Source: Paracoccaceae bacterium
GTDB taxonomy: Bacteria; Pseudomonadota; Alphaproteobacteria; Rhodobacterales; Rhodobacteraceae
Assembly: GCA_006844665.1 (NCBI GenBank)
Contig: SPJP01000019.1
Location: forward strand, 1-35,735
Length of the DNA stretch: 35,735 bases
Reading direction: 5' to 3'
Shown: positions 15,851 to 24,550 of the stretch, in pieces
Numbering within the stretch: position 1 is the stretch's first letter
Layout of the letters: every line of letters begins with the position of its first letter
Position numbers and translations under genes: made by a program
The notes under the pieces: generated by a model
Told to the model about the DNA's origin: nothing
Seen by the model: only the letters and a program-made list of their open reading frames with translations
The model's database searches: none

Positions 15851-17080
15851 TCAATCGGCAGCGCCACCCCCGAAAACATTGACGTTTTTATAATCGCAAG
15901 GGGCTTCCTGCATTTCCAAATGCAGCCGATTCCCGGTGTACGGATGCGCACGAGCCAAAGCTTCGTCCACCTCAATTCCTAAACCGGGGCCTGTTGGGGG
16001 AATCAGGTAGCCCTCGTCAAAGGCAATGGTATCGCCAATCAAAGCCCGGTGAAATGGTCCGCCGGTTTGAATGGTTTCCGCAATCAATAAATTCGGGATC
16101 GAGGCCGCAAGCTGCACATTTGCGGCCCATTCAATCGGCCCTGCATACAGATGCGGCGCAAGCTCTGCATTGTAGGTTTCAGCCAGGATCGCCAGCTTTC
16201 TGGCCTGCCAGATCCCGCCAACCCGGCCTAATGCAGGCTGCAAGATCCGCGCCCCACCGGACCGCAACACGGTCGAAAATTCGGATAAGGTCGTCAACCG
16301 CTCGCCCGTCGCAACGGGGATCGAGGTTGCCCGGGCCACCTCGCCATATTCCAGCAGATTGTCCGGTGGGATCGGTTCTTCGAACCACATCGGGTCATAG
16401 GGTTCGATCGCCTTGGCCAGCCGGATCGCGCCGCTGGTGGTGAACTGGCCATGGGTGCCAAACAGCAGATCGGCCTTGTCACCCACAGCCGCGCGGATGG
16501 CTCTGCAAAAGGCGGCGGAGCGGGCGATGTCGCTTTTGGCAGGCTGGTGCCCGCCGCGCAAAGTATAGGGCCCGGCGGGATCGAATTTCACGGCAGTAAA
16601 GCCTTGGTCCAAACAGGCGCTGGCCGCTTCGCCCGCCATGTCTGCGTCTGCCCAGAAATCCGGCAACGGGTGATTGTCCAGCGGGTACAGATAGGTATAG
16701 GCGCGGATGCGGCTGTTCATCATCCCGCCCAACATCGCCCAGACGGGGCGCTCGCGGGCTTTGCCTAAGATGTCCCAGCAGGCCATTTCGATCCCGGAAA
16801 ACGCGCCCATAACGGTGGGGTCCGGGCGCTGGGTAAAGCCGCTGGAATAGACGTGCCGGAACATCAACTCGATGTCTTCGGGCGAGGTACCCGCGCAGTG
16901 GCGCTCGAACACGTCGCGGATCACGGCTTGCATCGCATCCGGTCCCACGGCGGCTGCGTAAACCTCGCCCCAGCCGACAATGCCGCAAGCGGTGGTGACT
17001 TTGACAAAGATCCAATAGCGCCCGCCCCATCCGCCGGGCGGCGGAGCTGTGACGATGATATCCAGATCTGCAAGCTTCAT
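15851..17080 (-). CDS. Mandelate racemase/muconate lactonizing enzyme family protein (sugar-acid dehydratase-like)
   Basis: Enolase-superfamily protein (409 aa) with the N-terminal capping domain (GIVGWGEVYA) and TIM barrel. Residue spacing matches the D-galactonate dehydratase group: His210, Glu234 (WFEEP), Glu260 (ATGE) and His310 (APHLYAGPIEW). The three metal ligands should be 26 residues apart, which puts the first at residue 208; there it has Gly (LLFGTHGQF) instead of Asp or Glu. ATG at 17080 follows GAAGG 8 bases upstream. The gene is 30 bases downstream of a zinc alcohol dehydrogenase. It probably acts on a sugar acid or related carboxylate, but with the altered ligand the exact chemistry is uncertain. 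Confidence 0.88.
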   Translation of the reverse strand: MKLADLDIIVTAPPPGGWGGRYWIFVKVTTACGIVGWGEVYAAAVGPDAMQAVIRDVFERHCAGTSPEDIELMFRHVYSSGFTQRPDPTVMGAFSGIEMACWDILGKARERPVWAMLGGMMNSRIRAYTYLYPLDNHPLPDFWADADMAGEAASACLDQGFTAVKFDPAGPYTLRGGHQPAKSDIARSAAFCRAIRAAVGDKADLLFGTHGQFTTSGAIRLAKAIEPYDPMWFEEPIPPDNLLEYGEVARATSIPVATGERLTTLSEFSTVLRSGGARILQPALGRVGGIWQARKLAILAETYNAELAPHLYAGPIEWAANVQLAASIPNLLIAETIQTGGPFHRALIGDTIAFDEGYLIPPTGPGLGIEVDEALARAHPYTGNRLHLEMQEAPCDYKNVNVFGGGAAD

Positions 17081-17110
17081 GGCGTTGCCTTCGTGCAAAA
17101 GGGAAAGGGA

Positions 17111-18205
17111 TCAGGCGGGATCGAACAAGATCACGTTGCGCCGCGCCGTCCCGGCTTTGGTATCGGCGATGGCCTCGTTTATCTGATCCAGCCGCCAGGT
17201 GGCCGATACCAGACTGTCCAGTTGCAAGCGCCCTTGTTGATAAAGATCCACCATCCAAGGGATGTCGCGGCTAAGCACCACGTCTCCCATTTTCGATCCT
17301 CGGATTTCTTGCCCCATATAGCTGACATTGTCGGGCATATAACGGGCCTCTGACCCGGCATGAGGCATGCCGACCGCAACCATCCGCCCGCCAAACCCCA
17401 TGTATTTGGTGGCAGTATCGTAGGCGGGGACAGCCCCAACGCTGACGATCACCACATCCGCACCATTAGGGGCGATTTTGCGCAGTTTGGACCATGGCTT
17501 GGGCTCGCTGGCCAGAATGCCGTCGGTCGCGCCGAATTCCAGCGCGTCATCCAGCTTGCTGGCTACCATATCCACGGCCACGATCCGGGCGGCCCCTGCG
17601 ATATGCGCGCCTTGGATCGCGTTCAGCCCGACGCCACCGGCCCCGATCACAACAACGGTTTCGCCTGCGCGAATGCCTGCCGTGTGGACCGCCGCCCCAA
17701 CCCCGGTGATCACCCCGCAGGATAATAGCGAGGCCGAGGCCATGGGCATGTCTTCGGGCAATTTAGCGACCTGGCCGCGTTGGACTGTCACCGCTTCGGC
17801 GAAGGCACCGCAATTCATCGATTGCACCACAGCCATGCCGTCGGGCCGCGTCAGGGGCGCGGGTTCCGCCGGTGTGTTGGTGCACAATACAGGCCGCCCT
17901 GTGGCACAGGATGGGCAGGTGCCACAGGTGCGGATCAAGGACACAAGAACCGGATCACCCACCTGCAGGTCGGTCACGTCCGGCCCCAGATGGGTTATGC
18001 GCCCGGCAGCCTCGTGCCCGTAAACGGCAGGCAAACCACCGCCCCAACCGCCATCGGCAAAGGTGATGTCCGAATGGCAAACCGCAACCGCGTCCAGCCT
18101 GACCTGAACCTGGTCCTTAACAGGTGCGGCCAGCTCCAATGTTTCAATTTGAAGCGGCGCACCAAATTCGGTACAGACTGCTGCTTTTATCCGGGTCGTG
18201 GGCAT
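17111..18205 (-). CDS. Zinc-dependent alcohol dehydrogenase (MDR family)
   Basis: Medium-chain dehydrogenase (364 aa). Catalytic zinc site: CHSDI near residue 43 and GHEAAG near 64. Structural zinc: four Cys in CGTCPSCATGRPVLC near residues 94-108. The Rossmann NAD fingerprint GAGGVGLNAIQGA near 180 is followed by an acidic IVAVDM, so NAD(H) is more likely than NADP(H). A very strong GAGGAGGAG ribosome-binding site precedes the ATG. It is the first of a pair with the enolase-superfamily gene 30 bases downstream, suggesting oxidation of an alcohol or sugar followed by acid dehydration. The sequence is close to the FrmA/class III lineage, but the substrate is not determined. Confidence 0.9.
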   Translation of the reverse strand: MPTTRIKAAVCTEFGAPLQIETLELAAPVKDQVQVRLDAVAVCHSDITFADGGWGGGLPAVYGHEAAGRITHLGPDVTDLQVGDPVLVSLIRTCGTCPSCATGRPVLCTNTPAEPAPLTRPDGMAVVQSMNCGAFAEAVTVQRGQVAKLPEDMPMASASLLSCGVITGVGAAVHTAGIRAGETVVVIGAGGVGLNAIQGAHIAGAARIVAVDMVASKLDDALEFGATDGILASEPKPWSKLRKIAPNGADVVIVSVGAVPAYDTATKYMGFGGRMVAVGMPHAGSEARYMPDNVSYMGQEIRGSKMGDVVLSRDIPWMVDLYQQGRLQLDSLVSATWRLDQINEAIADTKAGTARRNVILFDPA

Positions 18206-18262
18206 TATGGTCTCCTCCTCTGCCCGGTCAGCGTTTCTTATGCCAAGGCCGACTTCTATCGC

Positions 18263-18283
18263 AAAAACGACACCTGCCGGTGC
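18263..18283 (-). terminator. Probable Rho-independent terminator after the M20 amidohydrolase
   Basis: Read on the minus strand just after the TAA, a short GC hairpin (CACC, loop GGCA, GGTG; arms at 18279-18282 and 18271-18274) is followed by TCG and a T5 run (complement of A5 at 18263-18267). The stem is only 4-5 bp, so efficiency may be modest. It separates the amidohydrolase from the alcohol dehydrogenase gene. Confidence 0.45.
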
Positions 18284-18284
18284 G

Positions 18285-19454
18285 TTACCCCTTGGTCAAA
18301 GGTAGGGCACGTTCGACCAAACGAGCGAAAAGTGATGCCCCTAAGGGGGCGACTTCGTCGTTGAAGTTGAACTTTGGGTGGTGGCACAGCGGGCCCACGC
18401 CTTGACCGATATTCAGGTAGGCACCGGGCCGCACGTTTAGCATGTAGCTAAAGTCTTCGGCGCCCATAGAAGGCACGGCTTCGCGGCTGATCATGTCTGT
18501 CCCGACAAGCTCTTCGGCGACATCAGCCGCAAAGCTGGCTTTTTCCGCATTGTTGATGGTGGGTGGATATTCCCGCTGAAAGTGTAATTCAGCCGTCACA
18601 CCCATGGCTGTGCTGGTTCCATCGCAAATCGCCTGAATACGCTGTTCGGCCAAATCTTGCAGCGCCGGGTTAAAGTGTCGAACAGTGCCTTGCATGGTCA
18701 CCGCTTCCGGGATGATGTTTGTGGCCGTTCCCGCTTCAATCATGGTCAGCGAGATCACAAGATTTTCGATTGGATCGGCGTTGCGCGACACGATCGTGTT
18801 GATCGCGGTGCCGATCTGCATGGCTGCAGCCACAGGGTCGATACACCCATGGGGCCAGGCGGCGTGGCCTCCTTTGCCCGTGATCGTGATCTTGAATTCC
18901 GCGACACCCGCCATCATCGGGCCCGGGGTTGTTTCGATCCGGCCTGCTTCCAGCTCGGGCGAGTTGTGCATGGCGTAGACTTCGCTGATGTCGAACCGGT
19001 CCATGATACCCTCTTGAACCATCACATTGCCGCCGCCGCCGCCTTCTTCCGCCGGTTGAAAGATCAACGCGACGCGGCCTTTGAAATTCCGTGTTTCCGC
19101 CAAGTATTTCGCCGCCCCCAACAACATCGTCGTATGCCCGTCATGGCCGCAAGCGTGCATCTTGTCGGCAACTTGGGACGCATATTCGACACCGGTTTGC
19201 TCGACGATGGGCAAGGCATCCATGTCGGCGCGCAGTCCAATGGTTGGCCCGTCTTCTTGTCCGTTGATCAACGCCACAAGGCCCGTTGTCGCGATCCCTT
19301 CATGGATCTCGTCCACGCCCATTTCCTTTAGCCGTGCCACCACGAAGGCTGCCGTGTTGTGGCAGTCAAACCCCAGCTCTGGGTTCTGGTGCAAATGGCG
19401 GCGCCACTCGGTCAGGGTTTCGGCGAAATCGGCAATTCGGTTCAAGGCAGGCAT
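18285..19454 (-). CDS. M20 family amidohydrolase (hippurate hydrolase-like)
   Basis: Cytosolic metal-dependent amidase (389 aa) of the hippuricase/IAA-amino-acid hydrolase group, which cleaves N-acyl amino acids. Signatures: GLRADMDALPI near residues 73-83, MHACGHDGHTT with Cys102 and His104, PAEEGGGG with catalytic Glu136, and the late SMGAEDFSYM near residue 345. The first 15 residues and overall length match the family. ATG at 19454 has a GGAG about 8 bases upstream. The gene is 41 bases downstream of an MFS exporter on the same strand and is followed by a terminator, so the two may form one unit. The physiological substrate is unknown. Confidence 0.92.
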   Translation of the reverse strand: MPALNRIADFAETLTEWRRHLHQNPELGFDCHNTAAFVVARLKEMGVDEIHEGIATTGLVALINGQEDGPTIGLRADMDALPIVEQTGVEYASQVADKMHACGHDGHTTMLLGAAKYLAETRNFKGRVALIFQPAEEGGGGGNVMVQEGIMDRFDISEVYAMHNSPELEAGRIETTPGPMMAGVAEFKITITGKGGHAAWPHGCIDPVAAAMQIGTAINTIVSRNADPIENLVISLTMIEAGTATNIIPEAVTMQGTVRHFNPALQDLAEQRIQAICDGTSTAMGVTAELHFQREYPPTINNAEKASFAADVAEELVGTDMISREAVPSMGAEDFSYMLNVRPGAYLNIGQGVGPLCHHPKFNFNDEVAPLGASLFARLVERALPLTKG

Positions 19455-19495
19455 TGGAAGGCTCCGGTAGGGTAGGGGCAGAAGGTTGGGTTAGG

Positions 19496-20707
19496 CTAAA
19501 TAGGCAGCTCGGCTTTGGGCCGGGTCATGAAAACAGCGGCGCATAGGGCCATGGTAAGGGCCGACAGCAAAAAGGCGGCCCCGGGCAGATAGAGGGGTGC
19601 GCCGTCCAGGGTGAAATAGGCAAAGGTCTGGGTCAGGATCAGGGGCGCCACAATATAGGCGACTGACCGGAATGAACTCAGAATGCCCTGCAGTTCGCCC
19701 TGCTGGTCATCCTTGGCGATCCTCGACATCATTCCTTGTAGCGCAGGCATGGTCACAGCCCCAAGGGCTGTCAGCGGGGTCATCACCAGCGCAACAGTTG
19801 GCGAGGCGACAAAAGCAAAGCAAAGAAATGCCACCATGTTAAACAGCAAACCAAAGACAACAGTGCCCGCTTCGCCCAGCCGTTTCAGGTACAGCCGGAT
19901 CAAAGCGCCCTGAACAAAAGCCATAGATATACCAAAACTGGCCAGGCTGACGCCGATCATCAATGTTCCCCAGCCGAACCGTTCCTGGGTGAAATAGGCC
20001 CATGTCATGGGGTAGACGCTAAAGGCAAATTCGAACAGGAATGCCAGGAACAAAAAGCGGCGTAGGCCGGGCAATTTGCCCATCGCTTTGAAGGCGCCGA
20101 ATGGGTTAGCGCGGCGCAAATCAAAGGGGCGGCGGATGCGGTCGGTCACGGTTTCGGGCAAAACAATATAGCCCAAGATCGCATTGGCCGTGGCCAGTAC
20201 TGCCGCGGTCCAGAACGGAACGCGGGTGCCGTATTCGCCTAGCAAACCGCCCAAAAGCGGGCCAATCACGAACCCAACCCCAAAGGCGGCCCCCACAAGG
20301 CCAAAGTTCTTGGCTTTGTCCTCGGGCTCGGAAATATCGGCGATAAAGGCCGTGGCCGTTGCTTGGGTTGAAGCCGCAATTCCGCCGATAATCCGGCCGA
20401 TCAACAGCCACCAGATCGTCCCGGCCAACGCCATGATGACATAGTCCAGCGCCATTACAGACAGGGACACCAGCAAAACCGGCCTGCGTCCGAAGCGGTC
20501 CGAAAGGCTGCCCACCATTGGCGAAAACAGAAACTGCATCACCGCGAACGAGGTCGCCAGGATCCCACCCCAAATGGCTGCATTGCCGAGGGCCCCGCCG
20601 TTAACCTCGAGGATCAGTTGAGGCAGGATCGGAAACATCAAACCAATCCCGATGGCGTCCAGCGCCAAGGTGATCAGGATGAAGGTGAAAGACAGCTTGG
20701 TGTTCAT
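19496..20707 (-). CDS. MFS transporter, Tet(A)-like
   Basis: Inner-membrane drug/proton antiporter-type protein (403 aa, 12 predicted helices). The N-terminus [20 protein letters not shown] and VLPQL-type helix 1, the motif A loop [14 protein letters not shown] near residue 70, and the [12 protein letters not shown] segment near residue 150 match tetracycline-resistance-type MFS proteins. I chose 20707 because it reproduces that family N-terminus. An upstream GTG/ATG pair at 20740/20737 would add about ten residues, but its Shine-Dalgarno is too close. In alphaproteobacteria many such genes are housekeeping exporters of unknown substrate, so tetracycline resistance should not be assumed. It precedes the amidohydrolase by 41 bases. 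Confidence 0.88.
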   Translation of the reverse strand: MNTKLSFTFILITLALDAIGIGLMFPILPQLILEVNGGALGNAAIWGGILATSFAVMQFLFSPMVGSLSDRFGRRPVLLVSLSVMALDYVIMALAGTIWWLLIGRIIGGIAASTQATATAFIADISEPEDKAKNFGLVGAAFGVGFVIGPLLGGLLGEYGTRVPFWTAAVLATANAILGYIVLPETVTDRIRRPFDLRRANPFGAFKAMGKLPGLRRFLFLAFLFEFAFSVYPMTWAYFTQERFGWGTLMIGVSLASFGISMAFVQGALIRLYLKRLGEAGTVVFGLLFNMVAFLCFAFVASPTVALVMTPLTALGAVTMPALQGMMSRIAKDDQQGELQGILSSFRSVAYIVAPLILTQTFAYFTLDGAPLYLPGAAFLLSALTMALCAAVFMTRPKAELPI

Positions 20708-20820
20708 GAAGAAGGCCCGCACAGATGCGTTACCCATCACCTTTCGGCGCTGGGTCTGGGCAAGTCAATCGCCATCAACCGGGATTTTCAGGATGCCGTC
20801 GCGTCCAACTAGCACGCAGG

Positions 20821-21609
20821 CTAAATATGGCCGATGCGGGTTAGAAAATCGCGCAGGATCTGGGCGTAGCGTTCGGGTTGTTCCACATGGGGCAAGTGAC
20901 CAGCACCCCGGATCAGCGCGAACTCGGACCCTGGGATCAAATCAACGGTTTCGCGCACCAGATCGGGCGGGCTGGCCCCGTCGTCGGACCCGGCAATGCC
21001 CAATGTGGGTAGGCGCAGGCCGCTGGTGGGGGTCATCATATCTGTCCCAGCAATCGCGGCACAGCAGCCAGTATATCCCTGCGCGGGTGTCGCGTTCATC
21101 ATGTCGGCCCAGTAGCCCAGCTCGGGCGAGGATAGAAACTTAGGTGAAAACCATCGCTCCATCACTGCATCCGTAATGCTGGGCAGGCCCTTGGTCTGGA
21201 TCGTTTCAATTCGGTCGCGCCACATTTGCGCCGTGCCCATCTTGGCGGCGGTGTTGGACAGCACCATGCCCCGGATCAGATCCAGCCGTTTGACAGCCAG
21301 CCCTTGGGCCACCATACCGCCGATGGAAAGACCGACGAAGGCGCATTCACGCACGTCTAAAGCGTCCAAGATCTTTTCTGCATCAGACACCAGCGCGCCC
21401 ATTTTATAGGGCCCCTCGGGCGCGTCCGACAGCCCGTGCCCGCGCATATCATAGCGAATGATCCGCAGGCCTTTGGGCAACAAATCCAAGATCGGATCCC
21501 ACAGCCGCAGATCTGTGCCCAATGAGTTTGCAAACATCAAAGGCGCGCCCTGGGGGTCGCCGCTTTCCTCGACATTCAAGGCGATGTCGCCCAAATCCAT
21601 CAAAGCCAT
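20821..21609 (-). CDS. pcaD: Alpha/beta hydrolase, 3-oxoadipate enol-lactonase-like
   Basis: Cytosolic alpha/beta hydrolase (262 aa). Nucleophile elbow GLSIGG with Ser95, catalytic His238 in GAGHLPHVEQP, and oxyanion loop FANSLGTDLRLW with DMRGHGLSD are typical of PcaD, which opens 3-oxoadipate enol-lactone in the beta-ketoadipate pathway. The ATG has a GGAGAA about 6 bases upstream and starts 1 base after the preceding stop. No other pca genes are nearby, so a wider lactonase or esterase role is possible. It is the last of five tightly packed genes that begin with the HAD dehalogenase. Confidence 0.8.
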   Translation of the reverse strand: MALMDLGDIALNVEESGDPQGAPLMFANSLGTDLRLWDPILDLLPKGLRIIRYDMRGHGLSDAPEGPYKMGALVSDAEKILDALDVRECAFVGLSIGGMVAQGLAVKRLDLIRGMVLSNTAAKMGTAQMWRDRIETIQTKGLPSITDAVMERWFSPKFLSSPELGYWADMMNATPAQGYTGCCAAIAGTDMMTPTSGLRLPTLGIAGSDDGASPPDLVRETVDLIPGSEFALIRGAGHLPHVEQPERYAQILRDFLTRIGHI

Positions 21610-21610
21610 G

Positions 21611-22777
21611 CTATTCTCCGGTCAGATGTAGTGTCGCCATGATCTGCCCGTGATCTGACGCAAGCTTGTTATAGGGGGCCTCGGGATGGGCCCCGTCGGT
21701 AAGGTGATCGTTCAAGACGGAGAAATACACCATCTCGCCGATAGAGCCTGGGCTGTCAGGCAAGAAATGCGGGCTTAGAAAAATCTGGTCAATGGATTCA
21801 TACGTCCCGCCAAAGGCCGCTGTGTAGACCATGTCGCGCATGGATTTCTGAACAAACAGCTTTTCGGCCGACTGCATTTTCACGGCTTCAATGGCGGCGC
21901 GGATGCTGGTGTTTTCCGCGTCCGTGTACCGATCCCGGTTGGATGTCGCGTCATGGCGAAGCATCCATGAATAGTTTTTGAACGGTGCCTCGCCCGTGAT
22001 GATTTCTGTACTGACCGAATGTTCGCCATCGTTGAAATCCCCCAAAGCGATCACGGGGTTTCCGGCCTGCAGCTCTTTCACGATTTCGCGGCGCAGGACC
22101 CAGGCTTCGGCCATTCGGCGCATGGCGGCGCGCGCGGCCCCAAGGGCCCGACCCAGGGCGTCATATTGGGTCAAGTCAGCCTCGGGGGCCACACCGTTCT
22201 CGTCGCGTTCAAACTCGCCCAGTTTCGATTTCAGGTGGCAGGTGATCACCGTCACCACATGGTCGCCCATTGGCACCCGCGCCTTTAGGATCGGGCGCGA
22301 CACGCGGTCCAATCGGAACCCGCCCCCATCAAGCGAGATTTCAAGCGGCTCGTCCAGATCCTGGATAATCTCGGGCGTGCCGACAAATCCGGTGCGCGAC
22401 AGGATTGCAACCCCGGGGCGGCGGTGGCCCGGGTCGCCGTCGTTTAGATTAGGCGCAAAAGCCAAAGCCGCCTTGCCGTAGCCTTTGTATTTGATGTTGC
22501 GGAAAATCGCCCGCCGGGCCTTGCCGCCTTCGGGTTGGCTCACCGCATTCAGCGCGGCCCCCCTTCGGTCACTTTCAGCGATAACAGCGTCCAGCGCGTC
22601 TTGTTCGAAAATCTCCTGAAAGCCGATCACATCAGCGTTCAGGGTCATGACCTGATCAACAAGCCAATCCTCTTTCCACGCGTGCTCTTCGTCCGAATAT
22701 TCTTGGAACTGGTAATATTCCTTGTTCGGCCCGATCAAGTTCTTGACGTTAAAGCTGGCAATTCGCAGTTCAGTCAT
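21611..22777 (-). CDS. Endonuclease/exonuclease/phosphatase family protein
   Basis: Metal-dependent phosphodiesterase fold (388 aa). Visible motifs: MTELRIASFNVKNL at the start, GFQEIFEQ with metal-ligand Glu, THCHLKS-type segment (TCHLKSKLGEF), GDFNDGEHS, and SDHGQIM with catalytic His near the end. There is no signal peptide, so it is probably cytosolic, but nuclease versus lipid or nucleotide phosphatase activity cannot be told apart. ATG at 22777 overlaps the dehydratase stop by 8 bases (ATGACTGA); a longer frame would overlap far more and adds unsupported residues. It sits in the five-gene run and abuts the lactonase. Confidence 0.87.
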   Translation of the reverse strand: MTELRIASFNVKNLIGPNKEYYQFQEYSDEEHAWKEDWLVDQVMTLNADVIGFQEIFEQDALDAVIAESDRRGAALNAVSQPEGGKARRAIFRNIKYKGYGKAALAFAPNLNDGDPGHRRPGVAILSRTGFVGTPEIIQDLDEPLEISLDGGGFRLDRVSRPILKARVPMGDHVVTVITCHLKSKLGEFERDENGVAPEADLTQYDALGRALGAARAAMRRMAEAWVLRREIVKELQAGNPVIALGDFNDGEHSVSTEIITGEAPFKNYSWMLRHDATSNRDRYTDAENTSIRAAIEAVKMQSAEKLFVQKSMRDMVYTAAFGGTYESIDQIFLSPHFLPDSPGSIGEMVYFSVLNDHLTDGAHPEAPYNKLASDHGQIMATLHLTGE

Positions 22778-23741
22778 CGGCAAGCACCTGTGCATAAAGA
22801 TCCGCATCCACATTCCCGCCTGAGGCGACGGCGATTACCGCATCCCCTTGCAGGCTGCCTGGATGATAAAGGGCAGCTGCCAGCGCTACGGCCCCGCCGG
22901 GTTCAATCACCAGCTTCAGCCGTCGAAACGCCTCTTTCATCGCCGACGTCACTTGGGCATCGGTCACAACCAGACCCGGCCCGCACAGACGGTGTATGAT
23001 CGGGAATGTAAGGTTACCGGGCTGCGGCGTAATGATCGCGTCGCACAACCCTTGCTGCGGGCCAGAGTTCGCCTGGATGCTGCCTGCGGCCAGCGACCGT
23101 GCCACATCGTCAAACCCTTCGGGTTCAACTGGACGGGCGCGCAGGCCGGGGGCGTGGCCTTCTAGCGCTAGGGCGATGCCGCTGGTCAACCCTCCACCGC
23201 CGCAGCACACCAGCACATCGGCCGTGTCTACGCCTTCGTCTTTGGCTTGGCGGGCGATTTCCAGCCCTGTGGAGCCTTGGCCCGCGATCACCAATGGCTC
23301 GTCATAGGGTTTGATCAGGGTCAGGCCGCGCTCTGCGCTCATCTTTGCGCCGATGGGTTCACGCTGTTGGCCCGCCGCGCGGTCGTACAGAACCACCTCG
23401 GCCCCCAAAGCGCGGGTGTTTTCGATTTTGCTGCGCGGGGCATCGGCGGGCATGATGATCACAGCCGCACATCCATGAGCCTTCGCTGCCAGCGCCACCC
23501 CTTGGGCGTGGTTGCCGCTGGAAAACGCGATCACCCCTTTGGCGCGCTGCTGTTCGGTCAGGCCAGATACCGCCGACCATGCGCCGCGAAACTTAAAGCT
23601 GCCAGTATGTTGCAGGCATTCGGGCTTGATCAGAACTCGGCGTCCCGCAATTTCATCCAGAAAGGGCGAACTGAGCATAGGCGTCACCCGCGCATGGCCC
23701 GCCAGCCGTTCAGCGGCGGCTTCGATCATGTCCAGGTTCAT
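22770..23741 (-). CDS. Threonine/serine dehydratase-like PLP enzyme
   Basis: Fold-type II PLP enzyme (323 aa). Schiff-base Lys50 is in GSFKFRGAW, the substrate loop is SSGNHAQGVA near residue 75, and the phosphate loop is CCGGGGLTSG near residue 180. It lacks the C-terminal ACT regulatory domains of biosynthetic IlvA, so it is a catabolic threonine/serine dehydratase or a serine racemase-type relative. The ATG at 23741 overlaps the upstream hydrolase stop as ATGA; the longer frame would extend across the hydrolase with antisense-like residues. Embedded in a five-gene run of hydrolytic enzymes. The true substrate could be another hydroxy amino acid. Confidence 0.88.
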   Translation of the reverse strand: MNLDMIEAAAERLAGHARVTPMLSSPFLDEIAGRRVLIKPECLQHTGSFKFRGAWSAVSGLTEQQRAKGVIAFSSGNHAQGVALAAKAHGCAAVIIMPADAPRSKIENTRALGAEVVLYDRAAGQQREPIGAKMSAERGLTLIKPYDEPLVIAGQGSTGLEIARQAKDEGVDTADVLVCCGGGGLTSGIALALEGHAPGLRARPVEPEGFDDVARSLAAGSIQANSGPQQGLCDAIITPQPGNLTFPIIHRLCGPGLVVTDAQVTSAMKEAFRRLKLVIEPGGAVALAAALYHPGSLQGDAVIAVASGGNVDADLYAQVLADD

Positions 23742-24550
23742 AGCATCGCGGCCCATGTCTGCAGGGCAAAGACGGCCTCTGGTTCGTCCAGAAACGGGAT
23801 ATGGCCGCGATCGGGCACTTCGGCCACCATCATTTCCGGGTGCCGCCGCAGCATCTTGCCCACGGTTTCGCGGGTCAGCAGGTCCGAATTCGCGCCCCGG
23901 ATCAGTGACAAAGGCATGCCTTCCAGCGCCTCGAAAAACGGCCAAAGATCAAAGGAATCGGGTGTCGCCAGAACCGCGTCGCGCAGCAACGGGTCATAGT
24001 TAATCTGTAAACCGCGCTCGGTTTCGTCAAAATGGTGCTGCACCTCGGATAACCAACGCTCTGCAGGGACGTTCGGAAAGCCTGGCATCAGGTCTGGCAT
24101 CGCGGCGGCCATTTCGGCATGGGTTTTGAACTTGGGGTTGCGACCGATATAATCCTTGATCAGGGCCATGCCCTCGGGGGCCAGATCGGGGCCAATATCG
24201 TTCAAACACACGCCCATCAGGCGGTCCCGTGCGGCCAACCCCAGGCCCATTGCGATCAGCCCACCCCGTGACGTGCCCAGCAGCCCGACCGAGTTTAAAC
24301 CCAGATGGTCCAGCAACAGCAGCGCATCTTGGGCTTCTTGCGGGATGGTATAGCTGGCGTGATCGGCCCAATCGCTGTTGCCCCGGCCCCGGTAATCCAT
24401 TCGGATTACCTGATAGCCTTCCAGCGCTGCCATGGCATAATCGAAATCCTTGTGGTTGCGGGTCAGCCCCGACAGACACAGGATCGGCGTGCCGGTCCCT
24501 TTGACCAGATAGAACAAACGGGTGCCGTCGGGCGCATTGATATAGGGCAT
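23738..24550 (-). CDS. Alpha/beta hydrolase
   Basis: Cytosolic alpha/beta hydrolase (270 aa). Nucleophile elbow GTSRGG with Ser94, catalytic His250 in DRGHIPFLDEP, and MDYRGRGNSD as the typical loop before the nucleophile. The start MPYINAPDGTRLFYL is family-like. Its ATG shares one base with the dehalogenase stop (TAATG), implying coupling by termination-reinitiation. Its own stop overlaps the dehydratase ATG. The fold covers esterases, lactonases and haloalkane dehalogenases. The acid residue could not be placed with certainty, so no substrate is given. Confidence 0.88.
   Translation of the reverse strand: MPYINAPDGTRLFYLVKGTGTPILCLSGLTRNHKDFDYAMAALEGYQVIRMDYRGRGNSDWADHASYTIPQEAQDALLLLDHLGLNSVGLLGTSRGGLIAMGLGLAARDRLMGVCLNDIGPDLAPEGMALIKDYIGRNPKFKTHAEMAAAMPDLMPGFPNVPAERWLSEVQHHFDETERGLQINYDPLLRDAVLATPDSFDLWPFFEALEGMPLSLIRGANSDLLTRETVGKMLRRHPEMMVAEVPDRGHIPFLDEPEAVFALQTWAAML

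Noticed and set aside
19496-20707. Tetracycline resistance gene
   Set aside because: The family is broad and the neighbours are metabolic; there is no TetR-type regulator or resistance context.
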